A DNA stretch of 64,000 nt, from positions 1 through 64,000 of the forward strand of contig JAOANU010000032.1 of NCBI GenBank assembly GCA_034387635.1, given 5' to 3'. Under the pieces are notes generated by a model, which was given only the letters and a program-made list of their open reading frames with translations, had not been told where the DNA came from and ran no database searches. Positions within the stretch are counted from its first letter, which is position 1. Every line of letters starts with the position of its first letter. This document shows positions 34,121 to 46,802 of the stretch, piece after piece. Source of the DNA: Rhodosporidiobolus odoratus. Its lineage: Eukaryota > Basidiomycota > Microbotryomycetes > Sporidiobolales > Sporidiobolaceae. A program made the translations under genes and the position numbers.

Positions 34121-35627
34121 ATGCAAATCCGAGATGGAGTGCTCCTTCTGTGGCCTCCTGGCCCCCCCAGCGACATGATATACAGGACAAACGAAGAAAT
34201 CAACACATCTTTGCTTGACCGCGCCGTAGACAAGCTAAGGGAACATTGGAATCCGCCTGCCATTCAGGCCGTTAACCCCTTGCCTTTGCATGGAAGCCCA
34301 ACTCATTCTCAGCTCTGTCCTGCTTGCAATAGCTGCGCCCGGAAAGGCACCAGAAGGTGTTATTTTGCTGAGATCCCATTAAAGTCTCAAGTGGAGCAAC
34401 TTAGGTGGTCAGAACAGCTGGATTGTGACAAAGGCAACCGGCAAACAATTGTATGTCGCTGACTGCATTTCCCTGCTCTAGCACACTAATGCACTTCGGT
34501 CCACAGCACCCCTGCTATCTTCCACATCCACAGAAAGTTTGCGGGTGCCAACTGGGTCAAGAACGGTCTGTATGGCACGACTGTCCTCAAGTCCATGTTC
34601 CAAGACACAACACGCTTCAGTCTGGCACCGTCTGACTCAGAGCCTCCCAAGAAGTGGTCGATGGCAAGGTACAAACTCCTTGGTAACATTGGGGATGGAC
34701 GTCCCATCTCGTTCCCCTTGTATGTTCCTACTTGCTCCTCCAGCCTTCCTGTACTCACTCCTACTCCCTGCAGCAACGACAACCCAGTGGATGTTGGCCC
34801 ATCACGTGGTCGCTTCATTCTCAACATGGCCAGCGACTCTGAGACAAGTGCCAAGGCTGTTGCCTTCTTTAAGCGCATGCAAACCAAGCTCAAGGTACAC
34901 TGCACTTCTACTGTCCCTGCCCAGAAAATGAAATAACAAGGTCTGCATGACAGCAAGGAAAGGGTGCCCGTTACAAAGGAGCCAAGGTGCACACCATGAG
35001 GGATGAGCATACCCTGCAGCCGGCCCCTTATGTGTATATGAAGCCTGCAATGCTTGATGTGCGTCTCTGCCCCTTTCCCATCTAATGTGTGGTGCTGACA
35101 CTACACTCATTCATACAGGAGGGGGTCCCACGTCCTGGCCGCTATGATGAGCAGAACCTAGACCCTTTCGCGACAGACAACGGGCTGTTCGTGAACACTG
35201 AGCCTGAGTGCCTCTACGTGAGCACTGAAGCCAAAACCACCACGTCTTTCAACTTTGAGGACTTGCATGAAGCTGCAGCTGTTGCTCGTGATGGTACTTA
35301 TGTTGACGTGGCAATTTCAGTCAGGGTTAGGCCAAGTTCCTCTCGTTTCACAGTCCAGTCCTAAACTAGCACCACCTCTGCTGGAACAGGCCACTTTGGG
35401 CGGACAGAACATGTTCTATCTTGAGAATTAGATGGAAGAAGTCGTGCTGTTGGGACACGTGAATTTTCTCTGTTTCTATGCTATGTATTTTGCACTTATA
35501 ACTCCCTTTCTCCTAGCCGCTCAGTATTGCAGACATCACTTGTGCTGGTGGAGAAACCTTGTCTCTGCGCAAAAAGGCAAAGACTGCTTATAATGAGACA
35601 GATGGGCCCACTTCTCTTCCCAAATGA
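34121..35627 (+). CDS. Multi-exon gene of unknown function inside the inter-duplicate segment
   Basis: Exons join cleanly at GT..AG introns. The readable chain runs NEEINTSLLDRAVDKLREHW; then GGQNSWIVTKATGKQF; FHIHRKFAGANWVKNGLYG through MFQDTTRFSLAPSDSEPPKK and YKLLGNIGDGRPISFPF; DNPVDVGPSRGRFILNMASD; QGKGARYKGAKVHTMRDEHT; EGVPRPGRYDEQNLDPFATD through FNFEDLHEAAAVARDG; and a last exon PLSIADITCAGGETLSLRKK ending TSLPK before TGA at 35,625. At least five introns retain consensus ends and the later exons contain no stop, so the reading frame looks maintained. The 5' end is not resolved; 34,121 is only the first ATG of a compatible exon. I recognise no domain. Codon use is AT-richer than in neighbouring housekeeping genes, which fits mobile or horizontally acquired DNA. 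Confidence 0.5.
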
Positions 35628-36107
35628 TCCCCCATCTTCACCGTCCTCATCATCTTTCTGTTGTTCTCCATGGTGTATTACTCAAAATGGAATTCAACTT
35701 CCAAATTTCCTGTCTACTTTGAAGTTTGCACCGCCGCTTGTCGGCATTTCCCCCAGTCATGTTGATCATGATGGCGGTAAAGCAATTGGCACACGCCTTG
35801 GCTACAATGGGTCATTGGCGTTTGGAGAGGTTGAAAGGCAGAAGAGCAGGATTGAGGTGAGAGGGTGGAGAGGGCAAGCAAGAATGCGTCGTGACGCGGG
35901 TGTCTAAATGGACGTGCGACATGGCTTCATCACACAACGTCGATCACACGTTGATTGTGTCACAGCCTGTCAAACGACTACGCGCTGCCCGTCTAAGGAA
36001 GGAGCCAGTGTGACAACAGACGTGTTGAGTAACGGGATCTGACAAGACTTTTTTGGAGGCCGACCAGAGATTGACTGTTAACTGGAGGCTGTCGCTTTTA
36101 GGCTCCC

Positions 36108-38179
36108 TCCTTTTTTACAATGCAGACGCGCAGCTGGTGTCATTCAAGCAGAAAGGCAAGTCCACTTCCATCCTGATCGTGAACGGAATGTACCGCGGCA
36201 CGTCGGAGGATGCCAACTTTGAGCTGAGGCCGACGCAGTTAAATTTGACGCGTTGAAACAGGCTTGTTGTAAGACAGGGACGAGACGCAGCAGCTGAAGA
36301 GGAACCTTCTCGCTGAAAAATACCATATCTACCGGGCCTAGTGCACATTATTTTTCAGTTCACTTTCTTGCGCCAGTCTTGTCTTGTAGATTTCAATTCT
36401 AGCGGGAAGAGTGCTAGAGGTATTACTCAGCTACAGCGAGCCAAAACTCCCAAGGCAAAAGAGGTTGTTGGCGTGGAGAAAAGAGGGGAAAAAGGCGCAA
36501 CCTTCTCAAAAAGGGGGCCAAGTTGGTGTTATCTTGCGTCTACTCACCAATGGACAGGCTGGCAAGGCCGGTAGGTGGATCTGAGGCTCCACCTTAGACC
36601 AAAGGAAGGCCGTGGCGGTGACAGTAACTCCTAACAAGTGAGTTGAGGGCTGTACAAAAGATGGGAAGAATTCTTCAATCATTGTGCTGGGGCTTGCACG
36701 CGTTGGCAGCAAGTTGCGACAGTACGTGGTTATACACTCAAGCTTTCGCAGCTTTGTTGCTGGTGTTGTGAGAAAGAGAGAGGGAAAAGAAAATACAAGG
36801 TGCCGCAGAACGTCCAGACTGAGAGGAAATTTACTCCTCCCTGGCGGCTTTTCTCCGCTCACCGCCTCACTAGCGAGATGCACGAGGTCTGTCGCTTCCT
36901 GGTGCCGTCTTTAGAGCAGCGCTACAACGGCGGCGCTATAAAAGAAAAGCCGTCCAAAGTCAGGAGAGGAACGCGCCGCAACGAAATCCCCGCCAAAAAT
37001 GGGCAGAATCCATCAAGTGCGGGTTTACATCGGGGGTGGTAGATATGGTAGTTTGAAGTGCAAGCTTTTCCGTCTTCCGCTCTCAAAGGCGCGTTCGAGA
37101 AGCGACAAAAAAGTAGAGAAACATGGGCTGGCACTGCAGAACTAGGAAGAGATGGCAAAGAAACACAAATACAAAAAGGACGCACAGAAAAATGGACCGG
37201 GCAGAGAACAAAGAAATGAAAAAAAGGAGGACAGGTGCGGAGACAAGAGGCGAGAGAGGGAGTTTCTCACTTCACTGCTCGCCCGCTATCCTCCCCTCAA
37301 TAAGGTCCGCCGCCGTCCGTGCCAACTCGACGATCTCCCTCTCTCCCCCATCCGAAGGCATGGCTTCATCTGGGTCAAAGTCGCTCGAAGCAGAATCAGA
37401 GTAAGGACCGGTAGGGGGAGGAGGAGGGAAGGAAGAGGAGAGCTTGGTGACGAGGGGGAGGAGAGTAGGCGAGTCACGTATGTGGTGCTCAAGGGTTGCG
37501 TCTGCCATCACACGCCGAGGTCAGTCAAGACTCGAGATGAGGGTCATGAGAAATGAGTTTGAGCTAACCTTGGGACTCGAGCAGCTGGACTAATGTCCAA
37601 ATTGCGATATGCTGGAAAGTGGAGTCGTCGGATTCGAGGAACCGGGTCAGGTAACCGTGAAGGCCGCCATCGGGCGTGTCCCACACCGCCGAAAAGGCAG
37701 AGTAGTCATCGGCTGCGGAGAAGGGACATGACAAAAAAGGAAGAGATGGGAACAGGGAAGACGAGACAAGGTCAGTGTGACAACAAGCGGACAGACTATA
37801 GTGGGATGACGCACTCTTGGACGAAAGGTTTCCGATCGCCGCAGCACTGTTACCCTGAACCTCGACAGAGGGCGAGTTTGTCAGAGGAATCAAGACCTCA
37901 CAGATTCCCATGTCAAGCAGTTCAGCCTTGATGTCGTCTGCGCATCAAAAACATGTCACCGAAGCTCTACGAGAGAGAGCAGGATTCGAAAAGACGCACC
38001 GCTCAACCCCAAGACCGCGGCACAAGCCGTCATCTCACTCTGAACCGTAACAGGTACCGACATGACCAGATCCCTAATCCTCTCTGCCGCACCAGCATCA
38101 ACAATAGCCCTCTTGTTCCCCTCCGAACTAGCCGCCAAATTCCTAAGGGTACTAATCGCATGGCACTGGATTTCCTCAT
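36108..38179 (+). repeat. Right copy of the 2.07-kb direct duplication
   Basis: Matches 29,539-31,612 in direct orientation. This copy is continuous with the full VAC8 gene at its right edge, so it is likely the ancestral location. The 1.16 kb beyond the VAC8 stop (36,108-37,271) hold no recognisable gene in either copy; open frames there are mirrored only because the DNA is duplicated. Confidence 0.93.
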
Positions 38180-40352
38180 TCTCGTCGTACCCGAGCAGGT
38201 CGATCAGGGGGCCGAGGAAATCTTGTTCAATGATGGGTGACTCGTTAGCGGGGTGGATCGAGACGTTGCGGACGCAGGCGGCGGCGGAGAGGACGAGGGG
38301 GAGGAAGGAGGAGCGGAGGAGGCGGAGCAGGGCGGGGAGACCGCCATGTTCGACGATTTCGACTTGGTATTGTTCTGTACAGTACGGTGATTTGCAGAGT
38401 GAGCAGAAGCGATGAAAGTGTGTCGGGGTTGAGGACAGGAAGAGAAGGCGAGTGAGAATCGCGGAGAAAGAATGGTTAGCATCGAAAGGATGGGTAGGAG
38501 GGACCAGTTAACGGAGACGAAGCTCACCGTCACTCGCCAGATTCCTCAACGCCAACGCCGCCTGACACTGCACCTTCAAACTCGGACTGTCCATCAACCC
38601 AATCAAGTTCTTGACAAGGAATGGCTCCCCCGTTTGCAACTTCGACCTATTCGTCCCATCGACCGCAATGTTGCTCAACGCGGTCGTGCAGTAGTACTGA
38701 ACGTCGGTATCGGGACTGGCGAGGAGAGACACAAGGACGGGAATCGCCCCAGCGTTGACGAGCTGCTGGCGATTCTCGTCCGAGTGTGTCATGTTCAAGA
38801 GGGCGCCGGTCGCGTTGCGTTGAACCCTCATGTCTTTGGATTTGGCGAGGCGGGTCAGGGGGGCGAGGGCGCCGGAGCGGGCGATGCGGGATTTGTTCTC
38901 GTCTGCGGGCGGGCAAGCGAGGGTGCGACGAGCGACGAGTCAGTACGGACCGAGGTCAGAGGAAGGGGAGGGGCTAGGTACCGTGAGTGGCGAGGTTGGT
39001 GATGCAGCCAACCGCGTTGCATTGCACCTCGACATTTGGGCTCAGCATTTGGCGGATCAGCGGGTCAAGACCGCCAAGCTTGACAATGGTGAGCTTGTTC
39101 TCCGCTACGGACGAGTAAAGGGGCTTCATGTCAGCTTCGTTGCTGAATGCGCAAGGGAAGGAGGAGCTGACCGTTCACCGCCAGATTACCGAGAGCGGCA
39201 CTCGCGGCACGCTGTACTTCCACATCGTGCGAGTTGAGGAGGAAGAGGATAGGTTCGAGGGTTTCCCGATTGACCTCGCGAACGTCCTGAGAGACGTGGA
39301 CCAGAGACGTAGTCAGCGTTGGCTCTTGCACGGACGACGGATTGTAATGAGAAAAACCAATCTCGACGAGGTCGCGAGGCCCGCGGTCGAGAACGTCTGC
39401 GGTCCCCGCGAGCGTTCGTGTGCACGGCCTTGCCCGAGCATCGAGTATGCAGCTTCGCGCCGTCCTTCATCAGACCGCCCGGAGGCGATCCTCCTTCCCC
39501 TGTCGCCGAGCAGGAGCGACACCCCGCCCGGATCCACCGCACGCCGTAAGCACTGCGCACTGCGGCACCGTGCTCCACACTTCTGCCCTCGACTAACTGG
39601 CGTGCTGTGCAGCCTCCGCCTGTGCAACCCCTCGTCTGCACCCGCGCGCGCCGGCGGCATGCCAGCCAGGGCAGGCGGAAAGCGGTAGAAGCGGCCGCCT
39701 CACCTTTTCGGTAATCTCGGCAAAGGCCAACGCGGCACTCCTCTGCAGGTCGACGTTGTCGGAGTAGGACAGGGTCGAAAGGGCTCGAAGCGGGTCGCCG
39801 GTGAAGAAGTTGGTTTCCGAGCGGTCTGTGAAAGGTGGGAGTAGTCAGCGTCGCTGTACTGGACGAGGGGAGCGATGCGCGAGGGACATGGGAGGGCGAT
39901 GAACTGACTCTCGAGGTACTGGAGCAAGTCGGCGACGGCCTCTCGTTCATTCTCGAGCAAGAGGGGTTCGCGGTCGGAGCCGTCCTTTGAGCCTGTTTCG
40001 GGGTTGGGGTTGTGTGCATATCCGAGGTGTAGGACCAGCGAAAAGGAAGGAAGGGCGAGGGGAGAGGGCGAGAGTAGATAAGATTGTGTGTGTGTGTGGG
40101 GGGGGGGGAACAGGGCGGAAAGGGAACGCGAGTTGGGGTCCGGGATGGACGGGACAGGAGCGGAGGAGGGACAGCGTGTGGTTGACGGGGTGCACAGTGC
40201 AATCGAGTATGAGTTTGTGATTGCAGGTCAATTGAGCGATTGTGGGAGAGAAGGAGAGGGGGAGAACGAGTAAGTGGGTCAACTTTGTTGCAACAGATTG
40301 AGGGCAGGGAGAGGGGGAGTGTACCTGAGCAGCAACTGGCACATGCGCCCAT
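37272..40352 (-). CDS. VAC8: Armadillo-repeat vacuolar protein Vac8
   Basis: Vac8 is a peripheral vacuole-membrane protein acting in vacuole inheritance, nucleus-vacuole junctions, fusion and the Cvt/autophagy pathway. Exon 1 (40,325-40,352) encodes MGACASCC-S: Gly2 for N-myristoylation and Cys4, Cys7 and Cys8 for palmitoylation. Exon 2 continues [20 protein letters not shown]. Successive exons give ARM repeats such as [108 protein letters not shown] and [20 protein letters not shown]. The C-terminal exon adds an acidic Pro/Ser-rich insert ([17 protein letters not shown]) before [15 protein letters not shown]. Introns fall at repeat boundaries. It is divergent from CFT1, and its 3' part is duplicated at 29.5-31.6 kb. 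Confidence 0.95.
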
Positions 40353-40647
40353 GCTGGTTCACTGGCGTCTCGGGTGTGTGTGGAGGAAGGCAGAGAGAGA
40401 GAGAGGAGCCTCTGCCAGTGGACGAAGCGCGACCGTCGAGTAAAAGTCGAGAGGGAGGAGAGGGCAGGGACGGGATGCGGTAGGGATGGATTATGGGATG
40501 GAATGGGACGACAGAGAGCGTGACTCTGTGGGAGAGAGTATGAGATGATTACAACACGAGAGAAACAGAGAGACACTGAGAGAGATTAGCAGTGTGCTAC
40601 TACTCCTACTCCCACGGGTGGGTCAGGCCGAGGGCAGCGTTCAAGGG
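40353..40647. promoter_or_regulatory. Divergent promoter region VAC8 / CFT1
   Basis: 295 bp between opposite start codons, with GA-rich tracts (GAGAGAGAGAGAG near 40,390 and 40,570). No defined element recognised. Confidence 0.45.
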
Positions 40648-43600
40648 ATGACTACAGTCACTGGACTGCACCGAACCACTCAACCTTGCACTTCAACTCA
40701 GTTCGCTCTCAGTTGCACTCTCACCCCGCCTCGACTGGATTCACCATCGCCGTCCACAACCACTCGGCATCGAGATCAACAGTCACTGGGTCACCTGATC
40801 ACCGCCCGAGGCAACAAACTACACATCTACCAAGTCGTCCAGCACTCCCCGTCCCCCTCCTCCCCAACTTCAACTTGCTCAACTTCGGCTCGACTTTCTC
40901 TCCTTCGCTCCCACTTGATCTCGGGTACCGTCACCTCCCTCGACAGGGTGCGCACACTCGCTACCAAAGAGGATGGCGCAGATCGCATCCTCGTCGGGTT
41001 TGTCCATGCAAAGGTCCGCTTCCTTTCCCTTTTCTTCTTCTTCCCTTTCCTCTTCCTCTTCTTGCTGATCGACCTTTGCCTTCATCGGTCTCTCACCCCC
41101 CAGATGAGTCTCCTCGAGTGGTCTCCCCAGGCCCACGACCTCGTCCCCGTCTCGCTACACACGTTTGAGAAACTCGGCATGGTGGTGCGCCTCTCTCTTT
41201 CCCCTTTCCCTCCCCTTCCCCTCTGCACCCGGTTTGAACCGGTTCTCCTGGTCCATCTCAAGCGCTGCATCTAAGCTTCTGCGCCCCAGGTCGACTCGCC
41301 GCCCCCTTTACCTCTCGCCGTCGACCCCTCGTCCCGCCTCGCCGCCCTGCATCTCCCGACCCATACCGGCGGAGACGGCTCCCTCGCCCTCCTCCCCTTC
41401 TTCACCGAAGCCCTCGACTGGGCCGACCTTGGACTCGGCCTTGAATCGTCCGCCCACCCCGCCACCCCTTCGAGCAGCACCTCGATCCCCTACGCCCCTT
41501 CGCACCTCCTCCCGCTCGCCTCACTCCTTCCTGCCGCCGCCGCCCGCTCCTCGACCCTCTCCTCCGCTCCGCACCCGGGCAACGCCAACGCTTTCTTACC
41601 GACTGCCTCGCAACCCCCGATTCGGAATGTCACCTCGATGGCCTTCTTACCCGGCTTCACCGAACCGACCCTCGCCCTCCTCTACGCGCCCGACTGGACC
41701 TGGTCCGGACGACTCGAGCATCTCGCCCACAATTGGCTCGTCAGCCTTGTCACGCTCTCTTCCATCTCGTCCACCCCTTCGAGCTCGGCAGGAGGAGGAG
41801 GAGGAGGGGACCAAGGCGGCACCCGAGCCGTCGTAATCGCCACTTCGCCTCCCTTACCCTACTCCTGTCTGTCCCTCACTCCGTGTCCGTCCTCTCTCGG
41901 CGGGGTCCTCCTCACCACCGCGAACGGACTCTTGCACCTCGATCAGAGCGGTCGCGTCGTCTCGTGCCCTACCACCGCTTGGCTCTCGCGTGACTACCCT
42001 CCCGGACGGGCTCGGCCCACCGGGCTCGATGGCGCCTCTTCGGCCGAACGAGGTGAGGCGCTCGAAGGCTCGAGGGTGGAATGGATCGTCGGTGCCGGGA
42101 ACGAAGAAGCTGCTTCTGGTGGAGGAGGAGCGGGGGGAGGAGAAGGGGAGGAAGAAGCCAAAGCCTTGCTTTGGGCTCCTTCGGGGAAAGTGTACGAGTT
42201 GACGTTTGAGAGGACAGGGCAGAGGATCGCGGGTATGAATATGGTGCAAGTCGGGGATGGCAGTGGCTTGACGGGCGGCGCGGCGAGCGTGATTACGAGG
42301 ATTGGGACGGGGAGGGAGAGAGGTGGCAAAAAGAGCGAGGGGTACGTATTCGTGGGCAGTGAGCAGGGCGGAGGGGGGTTGGTCAAGTGGAGCGTCGGCG
42401 GCAGCGGTGGGGGAGGAGCCGCCCAGGTTGAAGTGATGGACAAGGTCGAGGTCAAGGAAGAGAGCGGAATGGATCTGGATGATGATGAGGGTGCGCTAGC
42501 TGGTCTTTCACTCTCCTTGACGCATTCCCCCTTGATTTCCGACTCTTCCACAGATATCTATGGTACCTCGTCGGCCCCGACTCTGTCCGTGCCGACTGCC
42601 GCCAGTACCGCTGTGGTAGTTGACGATGCCAAGCTGAAGTTGGAGGTCTGCGATACCCTGTCGGGGTTCGGAACGATACGGGAGCTGGGCATGGGTCTGG
42701 TGGACGACTCGGTGTGCTTGTTTTCCTACCTACCCCTTTTCGTCGTTCCTTGACAATGCGATTCCGGGCTCGCTGATCACATCGACTGAACAGGGCTCGG
42801 CCGAACTCGTCGCGGCGACTGGAGCCGGCAAGACGGCCGGTCTGACTGTCTTTTACGTAAGATAACTCCCCGTTGGCCTCCTCGCGCTGTACTGATATAG
42901 GATGGTGCGGTCGGCAGCGTACTCTCCCATTGCACTCCTCTCGCTCTTTGTCCCTGCCCGCCACCGCCGCTCCTCCAAACACGGACGGAGAGTACTCCCT
43001 CCCTCCGTTCTCCGCCACGGACGGCCTCTGGAAGCTTTCCCTTGCACCTCTTCCGTCCGGCGAGACGGGCGAGGTGTGGGTCGCGTATGGTGGTGAAGAA
43101 GGCGGCACGACGCTCTACCGCCCCTCCCCCTCCGGTCTCGCCTCCACGTCCGCCTCCACGTCTGGTCTCTCTCTCGTCTCACAGCTACCTCAGCCCACCC
43201 TCTCTTGCGGCGCTCTTTCCTCGTCCGCTTTGGTGCTCGTCCACTCTACATCAATCACCGTTCTCGATGCCGCTCTCAACCCTATCCAGTCTATCCCATT
43301 CCCCCACGGTCCCGCACATGCCGTCGCACATCCCCCGCACGCAACGTTTTCAGATGACTATGTTGTGGTACATATCCCAACTGGGAAGGGAGCCAGGGCC
43401 AAAACTGCCCCTCAGGTATTCGTGTTTGATGAGCCCAGTGGAGGGATCGTTGAAGTCCCAGGATGGGAAGCGAAGGAAGGCGCGAGAGCGGCGGTGTGGA
43501 GAGATGAGAAGGGGTCGCTGCCACTTGTTCGGCCTGAAGTCGCTGCCGCTGTTGCTGCGGGAGGCGTGAATGGCATCTCGAACGGGGACAAGAAGCAGAT

Positions 43601-46365
43601 GGAGGTCGAAGAGGATGAGGATGACCTGTATGGTGGCGGTGGTGGGGACAAGATGGAAGAGGAGGACGATAAGAAGCCGAGCGAAAGGAGGGAGGAGAGG
43701 GAGGAGGAGAGCAGGGTTGTCTTGCCTGAAGCCGGAGGGAGGGAAATCGCGGTGGAGATCGATGCAGATGGAGAGTTGACTGTACGCCTGCCCCTCTCTG
43801 CTTAACTCGCCCCGGGCGGTCATTCATATTGCTCCTCTCTCCGCAGCTCCGTGTCCTCCCCTCCCTTTCACCGGTCTTCACCTGCCCTCGCTCGACGCTA
43901 CTTCCCTCGGTCCTGTCCGACACACCTTTCCCCTCGCCTGAAGACCTTCCGCCCCTCCCTTCCAATCTCGATCTTGACGACCTCCGCCTCGACCGCGTCC
44001 TGCTCACCTCCGTCGGTCCCATCGGGCGCGAAAAACCCCACCTCTTCATCCTCCTCTCCAGCGGTACTCTCGCCGTCTACGAAGCTTTCCCTTCTCTTTC
44101 CGCTGTCTCCCCTTCCTCGTCACAGGTTTCGGGTGAAGAACCCCGCCTCGCAGTGCGCTGGGTAAAGACCCTCATCCGTCACCTCCCCTCCTCACCTCGC
44201 CGCAAAGGCAACGACGCTCCTCCAGCTCGACGAGATCTTGTTCCCTTCTCTTCTGTGAGCGGGCACGCTGGAGTCTTTGTCACGGGTGAAGAAGCGCTGT
44301 GGATCTTGAAGGGTGAACATGGACCGATTTTTGCGAGGGAGAGTACGACGAGGGGGATTTATGGCTTCGCTGAGATGGGTGGGAGGGGGAACAAGGAGGA
44401 GGTGACCTTGCGAGGACGAGAAGGAGAGGAAGAAGGGGAGTTTGTGGTACAGACACGCGAGGTAAGCTCACGGTTCCTTGGTTAACCCCACTCCGTGGCT
44501 AATCGACCTCGCTTGTTGTCTCTGTGATTCGAGCGCAGGGAACGACCATCGCTCGCCTACCGCCGTATCTCTCCCTTTCCACCCCACTCGCCTCCGTCAC
44601 CATTTCCAAGGATCGACGCTACAACCACCTTGTCTTTGACCTCACCGCCGGGCTATACGTCGCTAGCACAGTCAACGAGACTGCCTTCATGGCATTTGAT
44701 GAGGAAGGAGTGCCGTTGTGGAAGGAGGAAGGTAAGCCACCCTTTTCCCGTTGTCTCGATCGCGCCTCGTCTCCCCGTCCACATTTGCCTAGCGAGCGAG
44801 TAGCGCGGGCACGAGCTGACCTGCTTCCGCTTCTGTAGCTCCGGGACTGCTTGCACCGCACAACTACCGTTCTACGCTCGAAGTTTTGGTGCCGGGAAGC
44901 TGGGAGGCTATCCATGGGTGCGTACTTTCTTTCCTTCCTTCACCTGACGTGAGAAGTAACGTGGTTCTCCTCCGGTTCGACAGCTATGAATTCCGACAGA
45001 ACGAGTTCGTCACCGCCCTGAAGAGCGTTAGCCTGGCATCGAAGAGCACGGCAAGCGGGAAGAGGGACTTTGTCGCCGTCGGAACAGCAGTATATCGCGG
45101 GGAGGACCTGGCTACTCGCGGCGGAGTGCGCTCATTCTCTTATCGCCCTACCGCCTCCCTCTCAACTGATCATCCATTTATCGCAGCTCTATGTCTTTGA
45201 ACTCGTTCCGGTTAATCCCCATCCCTCTACACCGACCCAAAACCACCAACTCCGCCTCCTCTTTTTCGAAGACACCAAAGCCGTCGTCAACGCCCTCTGC
45301 GACCTTAACGGCTACCTCTTCCTCGCCATGGGTCAAAAGCTCTACGCTCGTGCTCTCGAGCAAGACGAGTTCTTGCTTTCGGTCGGGTTTCTGGACGTTG
45401 GAGTGCATGTGACAAGCTTACAGGCTATGAAAAACTTCTTGTGCATCGGAGATGCGGTGCAGAGTTTGGCTCTGGTGGCTTTCCAGGTGGGGGCGCTTCC
45501 CTTCCTGCGAGATCTTGTAGTCACACCCGCGCCTTTCGACTGACCCGCTTACATTTCTCCTCTTGTTCCGTTCTACAGGAGGACCCCTACAAGCTCGTTT
45601 TGCTCGGTCGAGACTACACTCCCGCATACGCCTCAAACGCAAACTTCCTCATCAACGAAGGAAAAGTCGCCTTTGTTTCCGGGGACGACAAGGGAGTCTT
45701 ACGATTGTTCGAGTACGATCCGTCTAGTGAGTCTCTCTCCCTGCGTCCTAGCGCCAGTCTGTTATCAAGTTCATCACGCTTACCTCGCTTGCCATCAGAT
45801 ATCGCTTCCTCTGCTGGCCAGCGTCTGCTTTGTCGGACAGAATACTACAGCGGTTCCGAGGCGACCGCTACGATGCTCTTCGCCAAGCACCTTCCCGGCG
45901 AGGATCCGAAGCAGAACGGTATTCTCTATGGTGCGTCCTTTCCCTCTATCTCGTCCTGCACTACTGAGCCATTCTGATTGTGTACTTTTCCAGGTGGTCT
46001 CGACGGGTCCCTCTCGTCCGTTGTACCGGTCCGAGATGCCGTGTTCAAGCGATTGCAGAGCCTGCAGGCGTTGATGACCCGCCATGTGCTGCACTTTGGC
46101 GGCTTGAACCCTCGAGGGTATCGGTGCGCCACCCTCGTTCCTGCCCCCTCTCTCGTCCTCGTACTGACACATACTGTGTCGATCTCTCAGTATCGTCAAC
46201 AACGACACCGTGTCTCGCGCCCTAACGAAAGGCATGCTCGACGGCGATCTGCTCGCTCAATTCGAATACTTGCCGATAGACCGGCAGACGGACCTGGCAG
46301 AAGCGTGTGGGACGGATGCAGATACGGTCAGAGCAAACTTGCGGGGCTTGAGAGGATGGGAGTAG
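40648..46365 (+). CDS. CFT1: Cleavage and polyadenylation factor large subunit (CPSF160/Cft1)
   Basis: Large beta-propeller scaffold of the nuclear pre-mRNA 3'-end processing complex, which binds the poly(A)-signal module. The start MTTVTGLHRTTQP follows several in-frame codons without ATG. The N-terminal propeller shows HLITARGNKLHIYQV, DRILVGFVHAK-MSLLEWSP, FLPGFTEPTLALLYAPDWTW and LLTTANGLLHLDQSGRVV. A mid region shows LEVCDTLSGFGTIRELGMG, matching the CPSF160-specific 'gpIrdl' segment. The C-terminal CPSF_A propeller has VVNALCDLNGYLFLAMGQKL, SLQAMKNFLCIGDAVQSLAL, YKLVLLGRDYTPAYASNANF and a terminal helical part (SRALTKGMLDGDLLAQFEYL) ending LRGLRGWE. Fungal-type acidic and Gly-rich insertions (GGGGGGDQGG; EVEEDEDDLYGGGGGD) lengthen the loops. 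Several short introns are present. Related DDB1 and SF3B130 proteins lack these insertions and the CPSF160 mid motif. Confidence 0.93.
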
Positions 46366-46802
46366 TGCATGGAAGGGTGTCTCTGCCGCTGAAAAGGCGA
46401 GGTTGGGAAGGTCATCTTCGAATGTGTGGCCCTGTGCGCGCGGTCTTTCAGTCCTCGCACGGCTTCTACATACGCTTGCGGCATTATCTTCCGTCGAACG
46501 GGCAGAGCACGCAGAACGACCGCTTTTCAGGAGGGGGCTCAGCTGGGGCTGAGCCAGCCGAACACCGAGAACGTGGACCGCGGTCACCCGCGGATCTTTC
46601 TGAAATCGCTTCCGCGCAGTAGTTAGCCTTCGGTATGCGGCGTCAACGTTTAGCGTTGCTGAGCGGACGCTCCCCTGCGTCTCCTGTCCTCGCCATATTT
46701 CAGCAGCTCTGGTCGCTGTCAGCGTCACAGATCAAAGCTCGCCCCCGCCGTTACTTCTTCCGCTGCCTGCCACACTCGATCCCCTCGCCCCAACCTGCAA
46801 TC
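46366..46802. other. Intergenic region CFT1 / 46.8-kb gene
   Basis: 437 bp containing the CFT1 3' end and the promoter of the next gene. A 168-codon minus-strand frame (46,222-46,728) overlaps CFT1 and is not credible. Confidence 0.4.

Larger units (their letters stand above)
31613..36107. other. 4.5-kb segment between the two VAC8 3' copies
   Basis: The segment differs in base composition from the flanking genes (AT-richer) and carries a 43-nt poly-C, a MITE, a doubtful P/Q-rich minus-strand gene, a 19-nt poly-G and a multi-exon plus-strand gene of unknown function. I see no matching TIRs or LTRs at its two ends. Stretches 33,456-34,120 and 35,628-36,107 hold nothing I can name. Confidence 0.6.

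Noticed and set aside
36506..36883. 125-codon minus frame seen twice (also 29,937-30,314)
   Set aside because: Presence in two places reflects the recent duplication and not conservation; no domain or codon bias supports it.
39186..40352. 388-codon minus-strand open frame starting MGACASCCS
   Set aside because: Only its first nine codons are real VAC8 coding sequence; the rest reads through introns and out-of-frame exons. The spliced ARM-repeat model explains the DNA better.
46222..46728. 168-codon minus-strand frame
   Set aside because: Overlaps the CFT1 C-terminal exon on the opposite strand and shows no recognisable domain.
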